64,000 nucleotides of DNA, taken from assembly GCA_025936825.1 (NCBI GenBank), contig JAICSO010000016.1:30106-94105 (forward strand). The letters run 5' to 3'. A model generated the notes under the pieces. It did not search any database, was not told the origin of the DNA, and saw only the letters and a program-made list of their open reading frames with translations. Position numbers and translations under genes: made by a program. Origin of the DNA: Terriglobales bacterium (GTDB lineage: Bacteria; Acidobacteriota; Terriglobia; Terriglobales; Acidobacteriaceae). Shown in pieces: positions 52,382-62,929 of the stretch. The stretch's first letter is position 1. Each line of letters opens with the position of its first letter.

Positions 52382-52440
52382 GGCACGACTTCAGTCGTGC
52401 CGCTCAGTCTTCTACATCGCGGGGGCTTCAGCCCCTGAGG
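52382..52440. repeat. REP-like palindromic element
   Basis: GGCACGACTTCAGTCGTGCC (52382-52401) is followed by GGGGCTTCAGCCCC (52422-52435). The same two modules occur in the larger element at 28531-28671. It lies between the pdaD and rhomboid stops. Confidence 0.75.
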
Positions 52441-52537
52441 GTAGGATCTACGAACTTAATCTTGGTTGAGAATAGTGAATGGGTGCAACCGGAGTCGCAG
52501 CCCCGCAGGGCGAGCCAGCTTAGCCCAGCGCAAAAGT

Positions 52538-54046
52538 TTATCTTAGACCCGACGCGCTGGCCGCGGCAGCTTTCGGCAGCGCCGCCCTCGCTTCCTTGAT
52601 TCCCGCCGCGATGCTCTGTTCCCAATCCAGGTGAGGCACGGGAGACTTCTCCGCCGCTTCAAAGAACTGCAGCGCCCTCTGAGGTTGGTTCAGCTGCTTC
52701 ATGCAAATCCGGCCGGCGGACAATAAAGCAGGAATGGCCTGCCGCTCGCTCGCATGCACCTGCGACAAGGTCTCATACTCCGAAACCGCCCGATCAAAGA
52801 ACTGCATCTTCTCAGCCGCGCGGCAAACATCCAGCCACACGTTCACCGGCAAATCCTTGCCACCAGCAGCCATGAAATCCTCGTAAGTCTTCCACACGAG
52901 TTCATGCTCTCCGGCGGCCGCATGTATCGCGCACAGCTTCTCGAGCGTGCTGATGCAAGCCGGCTGATCATTGGTGCCGCGATAGGCGTGCACCAGCAGC
53001 ATGTGCGCGTCTACCGACTTGGGATGGGCTTGAACATAAGCCAACAATCTGGAGATCGCGGGCTCGAACTGCTTCTGGTCAATCAGATCACTGGCCTCCT
53101 GGATCTCGGTATCGGAGGTCAGGGTCAGCTCTTCTTCTATTCCCTTGTTGGCCTTCTGCTCCAGGCCGGAATGTTGGATTGCCAAAGCCGCGAGAGCACC
53201 GAACACGAACCCTCCAACATGGGCCCAGTGAGCGACACTGCTGGAGCTGCCGAAGAGGGCCCCGTAAAAGACCTCCATCAGCAACCACAACGGCAGGAGC
53301 GCATACGCAGGCGCCTTGAAACGATAAGAACGGAAGAAACCCAGCAGCCACAACATCTCGATCTTCATCTTGGGGAAGCGCACGAGAAACGCACCCATCA
53401 GCGCAGCGACCGCTCCCGACGCGCCGATAGTTGGAACCATGCTGCCCGCGTTGGTCCAGGCGTGCATTTGCAGTGCGGCTGCTCCTGCAATCAGATAGAA
53501 AACCGAAAAAAGCGGACGGCCCCATGCGTCTTCCAGAACAAATCCCGCCAGCCACAGGAACCACATGTTGCCAATCAGGTGTAGCCAGCCGCCATGCATA
53601 AAGTTGGCGGTCAGGTAAGAGAGAGCTGTCGGATGTGCCGGAACGAAAGCATATTTGTCGATTACCGAGCTCGAGATCAGCTGCACATATTGCTCAGTGA
53701 GTGAGTTCAGTTGCTCCTGCAGTTTCGATTCGTCGTCCTGCATTCGCATCTGGGCATCGAAGCTGTCCTCGACATCGCGATTCTGATTCTGCGCCTGTGC
53801 CCATACCGCGGGCTGGCGCTTCTTGAAATCGTCCACCAGTTGTTGGGCTTGCGGCTGCAGCGTCAGTTCCGGGTGCGTCGCCGCCATCAGAAGGATGTGC
53901 GCTTTCAACTGGCCCAACTGCGGGGCCTCATTTTGAAGAGTTGTATAGGTAAACAGGAAACACAGTACGTTCACCGCAATGAGCGTGAACGTGATAATGG
54001 GCCAACGGCGGGCGTGCATCCCCTCATGGCGGATGGGAATCAGCAT
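52538..54046 (-). CDS. Rhomboid-family intramembrane protease with TPR-like C-terminus
   Basis: This 502-residue protein is a rhomboid serine protease that cuts substrates within the membrane. The catalytic serine is in VPTIGASGAVAALMGAF (near 207) and the histidine in WAHVGGFVFGALAAL (near 274). The conserved HLIGNMWFLWL supports the fold. Unusually, a long soluble loop (about 30-155) separates the first helix from the rest. The C-terminal ~200 residues resemble TPR helices (for example EQAISRLLAYVQAHPKSVDA-type repeats and ERQAIPALLSAGRICMKQLN). Such fusions suggest partner binding. It lies between pdaD and the DHS-like gene on the minus strand. Confidence 0.9.
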   Translation of the reverse strand: MLIPIRHEGMHARRWPIITFTLIAVNVLCFLFTYTTLQNEAPQLGQLKAHILLMAATHPELTLQPQAQQLVDDFKKRQPAVWAQAQNQNRDVEDSFDAQMRMQDDESKLQEQLNSLTEQYVQLISSSVIDKYAFVPAHPTALSYLTANFMHGGWLHLIGNMWFLWLAGFVLEDAWGRPLFSVFYLIAGAAALQMHAWTNAGSMVPTIGASGAVAALMGAFLVRFPKMKIEMLWLLGFFRSYRFKAPAYALLPLWLLMEVFYGALFGSSSSVAHWAHVGGFVFGALAALAIQHSGLEQKANKGIEEELTLTSDTEIQEASDLIDQKQFEPAISRLLAYVQAHPKSVDAHMLLVHAYRGTNDQPACISTLEKLCAIHAAAGEHELVWKTYEDFMAAGGKDLPVNVWLDVCRAAEKMQFFDRAVSEYETLSQVHASERQAIPALLSAGRICMKQLNQPQRALQFFEAAEKSPVPHLDWEQSIAAGIKEARAALPKAAAASASGLR

Positions 54047-54163
54047 GTTCTCGTCCTCGCCTACCGGGGAAGAAACGTGGTGGGTTCATTCTAGGAAAGT
54101 TGGCTTCCGTATCCCTAGATGCGGGGGGTGCGTGTACGAGAGTAACTGTAAAATCTACGATTA

Positions 54164-55282
54164 CTATCGCCGGGCGGAAGCCTTCTTGCTGCTGGACTCG
54201 GTTTTCGTACTGGACTTCTGCTTCCCCAATCTCTCAAACAGCGCCGCCACGATCAGCGGCAGTCCAACGGTCGCATCCACGAAAACCTCGCCGAACTGCC
54301 CGCCTTCCGCCGGAGGAACGAATTTGCCCCAGGAAATCGCCTCACTGTAAGGGCTGCCGGAGAGGCCTCCCCAATACACCGGCTCGGGACAAATTCGCAG
54401 GCCGTAGTGATACCTCTTCAGCGGCACGTTCTCGCCTAGCCTGCGGTGCCGTAACTCGATGAACGGCCCGAACTGCTGCGACCAGTTGCGCGGCACCCCG
54501 CCGCCAATCGTGAAAATGCCCAGCTTCTTCTGGCGGAGCAGGGTCGAAGCGAAGTGTTCCAGATCCTCAAAGGGATCGAAGCGTATCTTGTGGCGCCCCG
54601 AACTCTCGCGCAGGCGATTGTGCAGCGCGACATCAAGGCCCAGCTCAGAATCGGTAAATGCCGGAACAAAAACTGGCACCCCCTTTTCGTGCGCCGATCG
54701 CAGAATTCCGCGTTGATCTTTGGCCCGCTTCGAGAGGTGCGCGCCGATGGCGTGGTTCAGCTTGTACGAACAAAGGATCTCGCTGTGGTCCCACTCTCCC
54801 AGGATTTCCGACATCACGTGCTCGACATCGTTGAGATTAGTTTCCGGCTCTAGCGTGTCGTACACGCGGTTGTAGCCCTGCTCATAAAGCTCGGTGTCCG
54901 GGACATCGGGGTTGTAGCGGAAATGCGACTTTCCGCTCGCTTCGACGAGGCCATGGGCCATCAGCGCGCCTGTCGAGACAATTGCATTCACCACGCCTCG
55001 GTCGATGAGATCGGCGATGACCAGGCTTTGCTTAGCAACGGTCATGGCGCCCGCAAGCGTCATGACGACGAAACAGTCCTGATCCTTGGCCATCGCTTCG
55101 AGAACATCGACAGCTTCGCCTAATTGGCGGCCGGTGAAAGCGGTCTTCGCCATGGCGCGGACAAGGTCATCGATGGAACGTACCTTGGACAAATCGAGCG
55201 GTTCGAGGGGAATCAGGCGGTCCTCAACCGGATTGTGCAGCTTTCGATCGATGCCGCTTCCGTCGTGGTTCTCGTGCTTCAT
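54164..55282 (-). CDS. Deoxyhypusine-synthase-like protein (SpeY-type)
   Basis: This 372-residue protein belongs to the deoxyhypusine synthase (DHS) family, which transfers an aminobutyl group using NAD. It shows FVMTLAGAMTVAKQSLVIAD, IVSTGALMAHGLVEASGKSHF and PVFVPAFTDSELGLDVALHN. At the usual active-site position the motif reads GGGVPRNWSQQ (about 258-268), with Arg where eukaryotic DHS has the catalytic Lys. Bacteria lack eIF5A, so it is not a true DHS. Homologues in cyanobacteria (SpeY) act as homospermidine synthases. The nearby pdaD supports a polyamine role. Its exact reaction here is not proven. Confidence 0.85.
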   Translation of the reverse strand: MKHENHDGSGIDRKLHNPVEDRLIPLEPLDLSKVRSIDDLVRAMAKTAFTGRQLGEAVDVLEAMAKDQDCFVVMTLAGAMTVAKQSLVIADLIDRGVVNAIVSTGALMAHGLVEASGKSHFRYNPDVPDTELYEQGYNRVYDTLEPETNLNDVEHVMSEILGEWDHSEILCSYKLNHAIGAHLSKRAKDQRGILRSAHEKGVPVFVPAFTDSELGLDVALHNRLRESSGRHKIRFDPFEDLEHFASTLLRQKKLGIFTIGGGVPRNWSQQFGPFIELRHRRLGENVPLKRYHYGLRICPEPVYWGGLSGSPYSEAISWGKFVPPAEGGQFGEVFVDATVGLPLIVAALFERLGKQKSSTKTESSSKKASARR

Positions 55283-55483
55283 TCAGCCCCCTCGGATTTT
55301 GTGTGAAGGAATACTTTACTTTAAGCGGAGAGGTTCAAGCTACCGAGGCCTGTGGACGAAAACGCAGTCATCGGCCGTATCGCTAAGATTGGAAACAGAA
55401 GAAAGCCCGCATCCAGCTTTGCAGTTTTCAAGATTCCTCTGATTGACTCGTTGTACTATCCCGCTTAGCATTGCGGCATCGTC

Positions 55484-58303
55484 ATGATTGACCAGAATAT
55501 TTCCCATTACCGCATCGTCGAGAGGCTCGGCGGAGGCGGAATGGGCGTGGTCTACAAGGCAGAAGACACGAAGCTACACCGCTTCGTGGCCCTGAAATTT
55601 CTGCCTGACGAGCTTCTCAAAGATCGTTCAGCGGTAGACCGTTTTGAACGCGAGGCGCAGGCCGCCTCAGCCCTGAATCACCCCAATATTTGCACTATCT
55701 ACGAAATCGGCGAGCACGACGGTAAGCCGTTTATCGCGATGGAATTCCTCGACGGGATGACGTTGAGGCACATGATCACGAACCGTCCCATGGAGTTCGA
55801 AGTACTCCTGTCGGTTGCGATCGAAGTGGCGGACGCGCTCGATGCCGCGCATGCCGAGGGCATTATTCATCGCGACATCAAGCCCGCCAATATTCTGGTG
55901 ACAAAACGGCACCACGCAAAAATCCTGGACTTCGGGCTTGCCAAGCTTGCGCCCATGGCACAGAAGGTGAGCGCGGCGGGAGCAACTGTCGAACTGACTG
56001 CGGCGGTAGGCGAACAGTTCCTCACGAGTCCGGGCGCGGCCATCGGCACGGTTGCCTATATGTCGCCGGAGCAAGCCAAAGGCAAGGAAGTCGATACGCG
56101 TACCGACATTTTTTCCTTTGGGACCGTGCTCTACGAAATGGCGACAGGAGCGCTCCCGTTTCGTGGAAACACCTCCGCAGTCATCTTCGACCAAATTCTG
56201 AACCGGGTGCCGGTTTCACCGGTGAGACTGAATCCGGAGATACCACCGCGGCTCGAAGAGATCATCAATAAGGCGTTGGAAAAAGACCGCGATTTGCGCT
56301 ACCAGCATGCATCCGAAATCCGCGGCGACCTGAAACGCTTGCTGCGCGACAGTGATTCCGGGCGCACTGCGGTCGCCGATGCGGAAAAGAGCGGACAATT
56401 CAGATCAACGGCAAGTGGAGCAGTGGGCTTGTCCGTCGCCACAGGAACCGCCTCAGGCCAGGTTTCTCCCGCGCATACCACCAGTTCCAGCGTTAAGGCA
56501 GTTGTGCGCGAGCATCGTCTCGGCACGGCGCTGATGGCGGTGCTTGCTGCCGTGTTGCTCGGCGCGGCAGGATTTGGTGTTTACGCTCTTCTGACCCGCT
56601 CCGGCCCAGCTCCATTCCAAAATTTCACAATCAAGCAAATCACGAATACGGGAAAAGCGGAACAGGCAGCCATCTCTCCAGACGGCAAGTACATCCTCAG
56701 CGTGCAGGATGACGGAGGAAAAAAGAGCCTTTGGCTTCGCAACATACCTACCGGCAGTGATACCCAGGTGATCCCGCAGGCGGCGGCACACTACGAGAGT
56801 CTGGCATTCTCTCCCGATGGCAACTACATCTATTTTCGCAGGGCAGTAAACGCACAAGACACTGAGTTCAATCTCTATCAGGCTCCAGTGCTCGGCGGGT
56901 CCCCACGTATGCTTGTGCGGGACATCGATAGCAATGTGAGTTTTTCGCCCGACGGCAAGCGCATGGCTTACCTTCGGGGCAATGATCCTGAACCAGGCAA
57001 GTATCGTATTCTCGAGTCCAACATCGACGGTAGCGATGAGCAGGTGCTTCACATTTCCGAACTCACGCAAGGCGAAGTTCCTCAAAATGTCGCCTGGTCA
57101 CACGATGGCAAACGGCTGGCGTACTCCGTTCTCTTCGGCGGGCGCTCCGCGGGGGTCATCGAGGCCATTGATCTGGCTGGGAAGCAGGTCTCGACGATTG
57201 CCTCTTTGCAGGATGACCACATTTTCGAACTGGAGTGGCTGCCGGGCGATCGCTCGCTCATGGTGGTCTTCTCCCCAAAGAACCATATCGACAAAGCTCA
57301 GATTGGCAGCATCTCCCTCGACGGCAAGCTTACTCCTGTCACTCGGGATACGAACGGCTATGCCACGCTCAGCCTCTCCGCAGATGAAAAGAGTGCAGCC
57401 ACCGTACAGCTAAAGACGACCCGATCTGCGGGTGTTTTCCCTGCGACAGAGTCGCTGCGAATCACCGAGCCTGGGACGATTGCGCAAATCGAGGATGCGC
57501 GATCGATCGAGTGGGCGGAAGGCGGGCAGCTATTCATCGCCGATCGGAACAAGGTTTCGCGATTGGATAGCGATGGCCGCAATGCAACCGTCCTGGTCAA
57601 CGACCCCGATGCCGCGATCGGCGACCTCTCGACGTGTGGGAATGAATACATACTTTTATCCTGGGCATATCACACGAACGACGCCCAGAACGTCTGGCGC
57701 ATCAACCCGGATGGCTCCGCGCCGCTACGTCTCACCTCCGGGCGGCTGGATACCCGTCCTCTCTGTTCACCGGACCACAAATGGGTGTACTGCATAAGTC
57801 GTCCAGGCACCTCTCGAGTCATGCGCGTTGGCATTGACGGGGGTGCCGCGGAAGAAGTTTCCGGTACGTCAGTCCCCAACCAATTTGGGATCGAGGATTT
57901 TGTCTTCCTTGATAAAAATGGAGCTTCGTTAGGATTGGTAGCAGACATAGTGGACAGCAAGACTAATGATGCCTACACGAAGTTTGCCGTTGTGGACCTC
58001 AGTCGCGGCCCTGGGGCGACTCAGCGCTTGCTGGATCTCGATCCGCGGCTGACGTCTCTAATCGGCCGCGGACCGACGCTAAGGGTACTACCTGATCTCA
58101 AGGCAATCGCTTACCCAATCAGCGAAAACGGCGTGGGGAACTTGTGGGTGCAGCCGCTCGATGGATCGCCTGGCCACCAAATCACGAAATTCAATTCTGA
58201 AGTCATCGCCGACTTCTCCATTTCACGGGATGGCGTAACCTTTGCCGTGATTCGGCAGCAGACCAATTCCGATGTCGTTTTGCTACAGGAGCAACAACCC
58301 TAG
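55484..58303 (+). CDS. PknB-type Ser/Thr kinase with periplasmic beta-propeller
   Basis: This 939-residue transmembrane protein has an N-terminal Hanks-type kinase (~8-280). Its motifs are [20 protein letters not shown] (glycine loop and lysine), [15 protein letters not shown] (catalytic Asp ~128), [11 protein letters not shown] and [14 protein letters not shown] single membrane helix at ~345-366 ([20 protein letters not shown]) leads to a C-terminal TolB/WD40-like propeller (for example [20 protein letters not shown] and [12 protein letters not shown] repeats). The kinase is inside and the propeller outside, a sensor-kinase design widespread in Acidobacteriota. The ligand is unknown. It is a single gene with a ~200-bp upstream gap. 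Confidence 0.94.
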   Translation: MIDQNISHYRIVERLGGGGMGVVYKAEDTKLHRFVALKFLPDELLKDRSAVDRFEREAQAASALNHPNICTIYEIGEHDGKPFIAMEFLDGMTLRHMITNRPMEFEVLLSVAIEVADALDAAHAEGIIHRDIKPANILVTKRHHAKILDFGLAKLAPMAQKVSAAGATVELTAAVGEQFLTSPGAAIGTVAYMSPEQAKGKEVDTRTDIFSFGTVLYEMATGALPFRGNTSAVIFDQILNRVPVSPVRLNPEIPPRLEEIINKALEKDRDLRYQHASEIRGDLKRLLRDSDSGRTAVADAEKSGQFRSTASGAVGLSVATGTASGQVSPAHTTSSSVKAVVREHRLGTALMAVLAAVLLGAAGFGVYALLTRSGPAPFQNFTIKQITNTGKAEQAAISPDGKYILSVQDDGGKKSLWLRNIPTGSDTQVIPQAAAHYESLAFSPDGNYIYFRRAVNAQDTEFNLYQAPVLGGSPRMLVRDIDSNVSFSPDGKRMAYLRGNDPEPGKYRILESNIDGSDEQVLHISELTQGEVPQNVAWSHDGKRLAYSVLFGGRSAGVIEAIDLAGKQVSTIASLQDDHIFELEWLPGDRSLMVVFSPKNHIDKAQIGSISLDGKLTPVTRDTNGYATLSLSADEKSAATVQLKTTRSAGVFPATESLRITEPGTIAQIEDARSIEWAEGGQLFIADRNKVSRLDSDGRNATVLVNDPDAAIGDLSTCGNEYILLSWAYHTNDAQNVWRINPDGSAPLRLTSGRLDTRPLCSPDHKWVYCISRPGTSRVMRVGIDGGAAEEVSGTSVPNQFGIEDFVFLDKNGASLGLVADIVDSKTNDAYTKFAVVDLSRGPGATQRLLDLDPRLTSLIGRGPTLRVLPDLKAIAYPISENGVGNLWVQPLDGSPGHQITKFNSEVIADFSISRDGVTFAVIRQQTNSDVVLLQEQQP

Positions 58304-58465
58304 TCTCTTATCGGGCGTGGGCGGAGCATGATGGACTTGCAGAACGAACCAACCGGGGTCTCGTCGTCCGGGACTCAATGGATCCAGCCAATGAGCCATC
58401 TAGACAGGCTACTGGTGACGCGTCAGTAGGTGCGCCACCGTGTTGGGACCGCCTACCCTTCCAAC

Positions 58466-58495
58466 GCAAAAGCCCGCCGCTGCTCGCGACGGGCT
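58466..58495 (-). terminator. Intrinsic terminator of the small gene at 58522
   Basis: On the minus strand AGCCCGTCGC and GCGGCGGGCT pair across a GAGCA loop and are followed by TTTT. It sits 26 bp past the stop of the small gene and supports that gene being real. Confidence 0.7.
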
Positions 58496-58521
58496 GGTTG
58501 TCAGGAGGGAAAAAGCCAGAA

Positions 58522-58692
58522 TTAGTTGTCGCGCGAACCTGCCGGCGCGTTCTTTTCCTGCGTCTTCAGGTCCTCTTCGAAGAACTTCACCAGGCGGTCG
58601 ATCAGCCGGCGCCTGCCCCCAATCATATGGAGACCGCTCTCATGCTGGTGTTCCTCGAGAATATGATTCAATTTGTTTTCGAGCTCGCTCAT
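58522..58692 (-). CDS. Small protein of unknown function (56 residues)
   Basis: This 56-residue protein is charged and amphipathic: MSELENKLNHILEEHQHESG followed by GGRRRLIDRLVKFFEEDLKT. It looks like two helices. The frame is open up to 58917, but the first 75 residues look random and ATG 58692 begins the organised helix. A terminator right after it (58466-58495) argues that it is transcribed. No family recognised. It faces the kinase gene's 3' end and lies ~316 bp before ugd, divergent. Confidence 0.5.
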   Translation of the reverse strand: MSELENKLNHILEEHQHESGLHMIGGRRRLIDRLVKFFEEDLKTQEKNAPAGSRDN

Positions 58693-59008
58693 TGGAACAT
58701 CCCCCGCTTTGGACTCACCGCAGGCCCGCCCAGAAGGTGCAAGTGTTTTCACCTGACCCGGGAGCAAACCCAAGGCTGATATCCCTACATTAATACTTTT
58801 GAAAGCCCCCAACCATTGGAAATTCTGATAGTTGGCATTAGCGAATCGAATGGCGAAGCGCCTTTGCCGAACACCTGAAATTCCCATTTCGAACTGTGCT
58901 GCCCAGTGTTCCTGCATTCTTATTTCCGCATTGCCATGAAGCTGCTAAAGTAAGCGCGTTGAAGGCGAAAGGCATCTTACCTTTACTCTTTCACCGGGGG
59001 TCAGGCGC
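58693..59008. other. Intergenic region before ugd
   Basis: The ~316 bp between the small gene and ugd must hold promoters for both. I see no repeat from elsewhere in the window and no convincing ORF. Confidence 0.45.
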
Positions 59009-60427
59009 ATGAAAATTGCAGTAGTTGGGTCAGGATACGTCGGACTGGTCGCGGGTGCGTGCTTTGCTGATCTGGGCCACGACGTTGTCGTTGTCGACAA
59101 TGACCAACAGAAACTGGCCGCGCTCAATCGCGGTGAGTGCCCGATCCACGAGAACTTTCTTCCTGAGCTCCTGCACCGCCACCGTGGAACCCGCCTGACC
59201 TTCTCCGATGACCTGCAGAGTGCGGTCCGCGCCAGCGCCGCAATTTTCGTCGCTGTGGGAACCCCTCCAACTGAGCAGGGCGAGGCCGATCTTTCTTACG
59301 TTGAATCGGTTGCCCGCGGGATTGCCGGGGCCATCGACTCCTACAAGGTGGTGGTCGAGAAGAGCACGGTACCCGTCTACACCAGCGACTGGGTTCGTAA
59401 AATCATCCTCCGCAATGGAGCTGAGCACGGCGAATTCGACGTCGCCTCCAACCCTGAGTTCTTGCGGGAAGGTACCGCGGTTACCGATTTTCTCTATCCC
59501 GATCGCATCGTCATTGGAGCAGACACCGAGCGCTGTGCGGCCGTCCTCCGCGAAATCTATGCGCCCATGGTGGATGGAACCTATTACCTGCGCCCGGACG
59601 CCATTCCGCGTCCGGATCGCGCGCAAATTCCGCCACCCCTTATCACCACCAGCGCGAAGAGCGCCGAACTAATCAAACATGCCTCGAACGCCTTCCTGGC
59701 GATGAAGATTTCTTTCATCAACGCCGTCGCATCAATCTGCGAGAGCGTCGGCGCAAATGTGCAGCAAGTCTGCCAGGGAATCGGAACCGACAGCCGCATC
59801 GGCCCTCGCTTCCTCAATCCCGGCATTGGCTACGGGGGCTCCTGCTTCCCCAAAGACCTGATGGCTTTCCGGTCCGTCGCACGCGAGTGTGGATACGAAT
59901 TCCGCCTGCTCGATGAGGTCATCCGGATCAATGAAGAGCAGCGTCAGCGTTTCATCCGCAAAGTCCGCAGCGCTCTCTGGACTCTCCGCGGGAAAAAGCT
60001 CGGAGTACTCGGCCTCGCCTTCAAAGGCGGCACCGATGACATTCGCGAATCCCCGGCGATTCTGCTGATCAAGTCGCTGCAGGCCGAGGGCTGCGAGATT
60101 TGCGCTTACGATCCGGCGGCGCAGGAGCGCGCGAAAGAGGCACTCAACTCCAGCATCAAGCATGCCGAAAGCGCGTATGAAGCCGCTGAAGGCGCCGACG
60201 CCCTTCTTATCCTCACAGAGTGGGAAGAATTCGCGTCCCTCGATCTTGATCGCCTGCGTGCTGCCTTGAAATACCCCATCGTGATCGATGGCCGAAATCT
60301 GTACGATCCACACGCCATGGCGATGAACGGATTCACTTACTACAGCGTTGGCCGGCCCACCATCAGCCCAGAACTGCTCACGCCCCCGAAAGACACGAGA
60401 CCGGCCAGAAAGATTTCTCGTTCATGA
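59009..60427 (+). CDS. ugd: UDP-glucose 6-dehydrogenase
   Basis: This 472-residue enzyme oxidises UDP-glucose to UDP-glucuronate with two NAD. The N-terminal NAD motif is [20 protein letters not shown], followed by [13 protein letters not shown]. The middle has the conserved SNPEFLREG, and [20 protein letters not shown]. The catalytic cysteine is in [18 protein letters not shown] near residue 275. The length and order are normal. It overlaps the next gene by 4 bp (ATGA), so UDP-glucuronate goes straight to the decarboxylase. Confidence 0.95.
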   Translation: MKIAVVGSGYVGLVAGACFADLGHDVVVVDNDQQKLAALNRGECPIHENFLPELLHRHRGTRLTFSDDLQSAVRASAAIFVAVGTPPTEQGEADLSYVESVARGIAGAIDSYKVVVEKSTVPVYTSDWVRKIILRNGAEHGEFDVASNPEFLREGTAVTDFLYPDRIVIGADTERCAAVLREIYAPMVDGTYYLRPDAIPRPDRAQIPPPLITTSAKSAELIKHASNAFLAMKISFINAVASICESVGANVQQVCQGIGTDSRIGPRFLNPGIGYGGSCFPKDLMAFRSVARECGYEFRLLDEVIRINEEQRQRFIRKVRSALWTLRGKKLGVLGLAFKGGTDDIRESPAILLIKSLQAEGCEICAYDPAAQERAKEALNSSIKHAESAYEAAEGADALLILTEWEEFASLDLDRLRAALKYPIVIDGRNLYDPHAMAMNGFTYYSVGRPTISPELLTPPKDTRPARKISRS

Positions 60428-61380
60428 AACCACGGGCGCTCGTCACCGGTGGTGCGGGATTTCTGGGCTCCCATCTTTGCGATGCGCTTATTTACGAAGG
60501 CTACTCGGTAATCGCCGTCGACAACCTGCTCACCGGTCGGATGTCGAACATTGACCACCTTCGTCGCGAAGGCAATTTCGAATTCCAACAACTCGACATC
60601 AATCGCCCCTTCGATGTTGGCGAAGTGAATTACGTCTTCCACTTTGCTTCCCCCGCCAGTCCGGTCGATTACATGATCCATGGCATCGAGACTCTGAAGG
60701 TGGGTTCGCTCGGGACCATGCACGCTCTCGAGGTTGCGCACAAATATCACGCGAAGTATCTCGTTTCTTCGACCTCCGAGTGCTACGGCGATCCGCTCGA
60801 ACATCCGCAAAAGGAAACCTACTGGGGCAACGTGAATTCCATTGGCCCGCGATCGGTCTATGACGAAGCCAAGCGCTTCACCGAAGCCATGACTATGGCC
60901 TATCACCGCTATCACAAGGTGGACACACGCATCGTTCGCATCTTCAACACCTACGGGCCGCGCATGCAACTGAACGATGGCCGCGTGATTCCGAATTTCA
61001 TGAAGCAGGCCTTGCGCGGCGAAGATCTCACCGTCTATGGCGACGGTTCTCAGACTCGCAGCTTCTGCTACGTCAGTGACGAGATTGATGGCTTCATTCG
61101 TCTGTCGAAGTCCGACGAGCACCAGCCGGTCAATATCGGCAATCCCGACGAGTTCACGATCCTGGAGTGCGCGAAGCGCGTTATCGCCATCACGGGGTCC
61201 AGCAGCAAGATTCGCTACGAAGCTCTCCCGCAAGATGACCCCAAACAGCGCCGTCCCGACATCACCAAGGCTGGCACCCTCCTCGGCTGGCAACCTAAAG
61301 TAAAGCTTGATGAGGGCCTGCGCATGTCCCTGGATTATTTCCGCCAGGCCGTCGGAAAAGATGTTGCCGCTCGGGCGTAA
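60424..61380 (+). CDS. uxs: UDP-glucuronate decarboxylase (UDP-xylose synthase)
   Basis: This 318-residue short-chain dehydrogenase converts UDP-glucuronate to UDP-xylose. The NAD loop is [20 protein letters not shown], and the catalytic tyrosine and lysine lie in [16 protein letters not shown] (YxxxK). [20 protein letters not shown] and [20 protein letters not shown] match UXS closely. The neighbouring ugd makes its substrate, with translational coupling at ATGA. UDP-xylose feeds glycan synthesis; no glycosyltransferase is in the window. Confidence 0.93.
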   Translation: MKPRALVTGGAGFLGSHLCDALIYEGYSVIAVDNLLTGRMSNIDHLRREGNFEFQQLDINRPFDVGEVNYVFHFASPASPVDYMIHGIETLKVGSLGTMHALEVAHKYHAKYLVSSTSECYGDPLEHPQKETYWGNVNSIGPRSVYDEAKRFTEAMTMAYHRYHKVDTRIVRIFNTYGPRMQLNDGRVIPNFMKQALRGEDLTVYGDGSQTRSFCYVSDEIDGFIRLSKSDEHQPVNIGNPDEFTILECAKRVIAITGSSSKIRYEALPQDDPKQRRPDITKAGTLLGWQPKVKLDEGLRMSLDYFRQAVGKDVAARA

Positions 61381-61420
61381 GCATCGCCATTGTTCCTCAT
61401 GTTGGGGAACCTCGTGCAAC

Positions 61421-62854
61421 TCACAGCACCTCCCCGAGCCTGCGAATCCCTTCTGTGATCTGTTTCTCATTTACACGGGAATAGCCCAGCAGAATTCCTG
61501 TGTGGGAGGACGGTTTCAAGAAATACGGCGAAATTTCGTAAACACCCACGCTGCGGGCGGCAGCTTGGGCGACAACGCTTGCCTCTGAAACCCGCTTCTT
61601 CGGCCACAGGACAACGTGCGCGCCTGCACCATCGCCTGTGACCTCCACTCGATCACCCAAGTGGGCATCGATTGCTTCCAGCAGCGCCTGACGTCGCGAT
61701 GCATTGCGGCGACGAACTCGCCTCAGGTAACGCTCATACGTGCCGCTCGTGATGAACTCCGCCAGCGCTTCCTGCTCCAGCGTTGCCGATTGCCTGTCGC
61801 ACAGCCACTTGGCTGCGGTAAACACCTCAACCAACTGCTTGGGCGCGATTAAATAACCGATTCGCAAAGATGAAAAAACGGTTCGCGAAAACGTTCCGAC
61901 GTAGATTACGCGTCCTTCGCTATCCAATCCCTGCAACGACTCCAGCGGATGTCCTTCGTAGCGGAACTCGCCGTCGTAGTCGTCCTCTACGACCACTGCG
62001 TTGTGGCGTGCTGCCCAACGCAAAAGTTCGACACGCCGCGCCAGGGGGAGAATCACCCCAGTCGGAAACTGGTGTGAGGGCGTCACGAAGACAAGACGCG
62101 CACCTCGGGGCAATCGCTTCGGGTCCAGCCCTTCGCCGTCCACCGATACAGGAAACACTCGCGCACGGCTGGCACGCAAGACTTCCGCGATTCCTTCATA
62201 ACTGGGATTCTCGAGGGCGACCGAATCACCTGGCCCGATCAGAACACGGCAAATGATGTCGAGCGCCTGATGTGAACCGCTGGTGATGATCACCTGCGAA
62301 GGCTCGCACACCACCGCGCGCGATCGTCGTAGATGCACGCAGATGGCTTCACGCAGTGCAGGACTGCCCGCGCTCGGCCCATAGTCGAGACCCGATACCG
62401 GCGTTTTGCGTGCACACCGCAGTAGAGTGCGCCTCCACATCTCAAAAGGAAATGTTTCGAGATCGCTTCTGCCGTAGGCGAAGTTGTAGGGCAGCCTCTT
62501 CTTTCTGTGCTGATACGCCTTAACTCGATCACTGGCACCCACGGCGCTTTCGCCGAACCTTGACAGTCGCAACTTTGGCGACTGCTCATGGCTAAGCGCT
62601 CGCGGACTGAATCCTGCAGTCGCAACATAAGTTCCAGAACCACCGCGGCCAGTTGCATATCCCTCCGCCAGCAATTGTTCGTAGGCCAGCACCGCGACCG
62701 TCCTCGAGATTCCGAGTTGCTCGGAGATCGTTCGGGTAGAAGGCAGCTTCGAGCCCGCGGGGAGTGCGCCTGAAAGGACCTGGTCGCGCAAGCCTTGATA
62801 GACCTGCCGAAACAGCGGATCGCGGCCGCGCGAAAGTGGTATCGCGACTGTCAT
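61421..62854 (-). CDS. MocR/PdxR-type transcriptional regulator
   Basis: This 477-residue protein joins a GntR-type winged helix (~10-78, RQVYQGLRDQVLSGALPAGS and TISEQLGISRTVAVLAYEQL) to an aminotransferase-like domain. That domain shows IITSGSHQALDIICRVL, EDDYDGEFRYEG and GTFSRTVFSSLRIGYLIAPK. In typical members the GTFSK-type motif carries the lysine that holds PLP; here it is Arg (codon CGA, near residue 322). So it either binds an effector differently or is a degenerate sensor. It is divergent from the secreted protein at 62930 with a 75-bp gap, a likely target. Confidence 0.88.
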   Translation of the reverse strand: MTVAIPLSRGRDPLFRQVYQGLRDQVLSGALPAGSKLPSTRTISEQLGISRTVAVLAYEQLLAEGYATGRGGSGTYVATAGFSPRALSHEQSPKLRLSRFGESAVGASDRVKAYQHRKKRLPYNFAYGRSDLETFPFEMWRRTLLRCARKTPVSGLDYGPSAGSPALREAICVHLRRSRAVVCEPSQVIITSGSHQALDIICRVLIGPGDSVALENPSYEGIAEVLRASRARVFPVSVDGEGLDPKRLPRGARLVFVTPSHQFPTGVILPLARRVELLRWAARHNAVVVEDDYDGEFRYEGHPLESLQGLDSEGRVIYVGTFSRTVFSSLRIGYLIAPKQLVEVFTAAKWLCDRQSATLEQEALAEFITSGTYERYLRRVRRRNASRRQALLEAIDAHLGDRVEVTGDGAGAHVVLWPKKRVSEASVVAQAAARSVGVYEISPYFLKPSSHTGILLGYSRVNEKQITEGIRRLGEVL

Positions 62855-62929
62855 ATAAAGTGGTTATTGGAAGATACCATGGTTTGGGCCATTCTGTTTT
62901 CATAACTTGCAGTAGGAGGTCGGAAGGAT

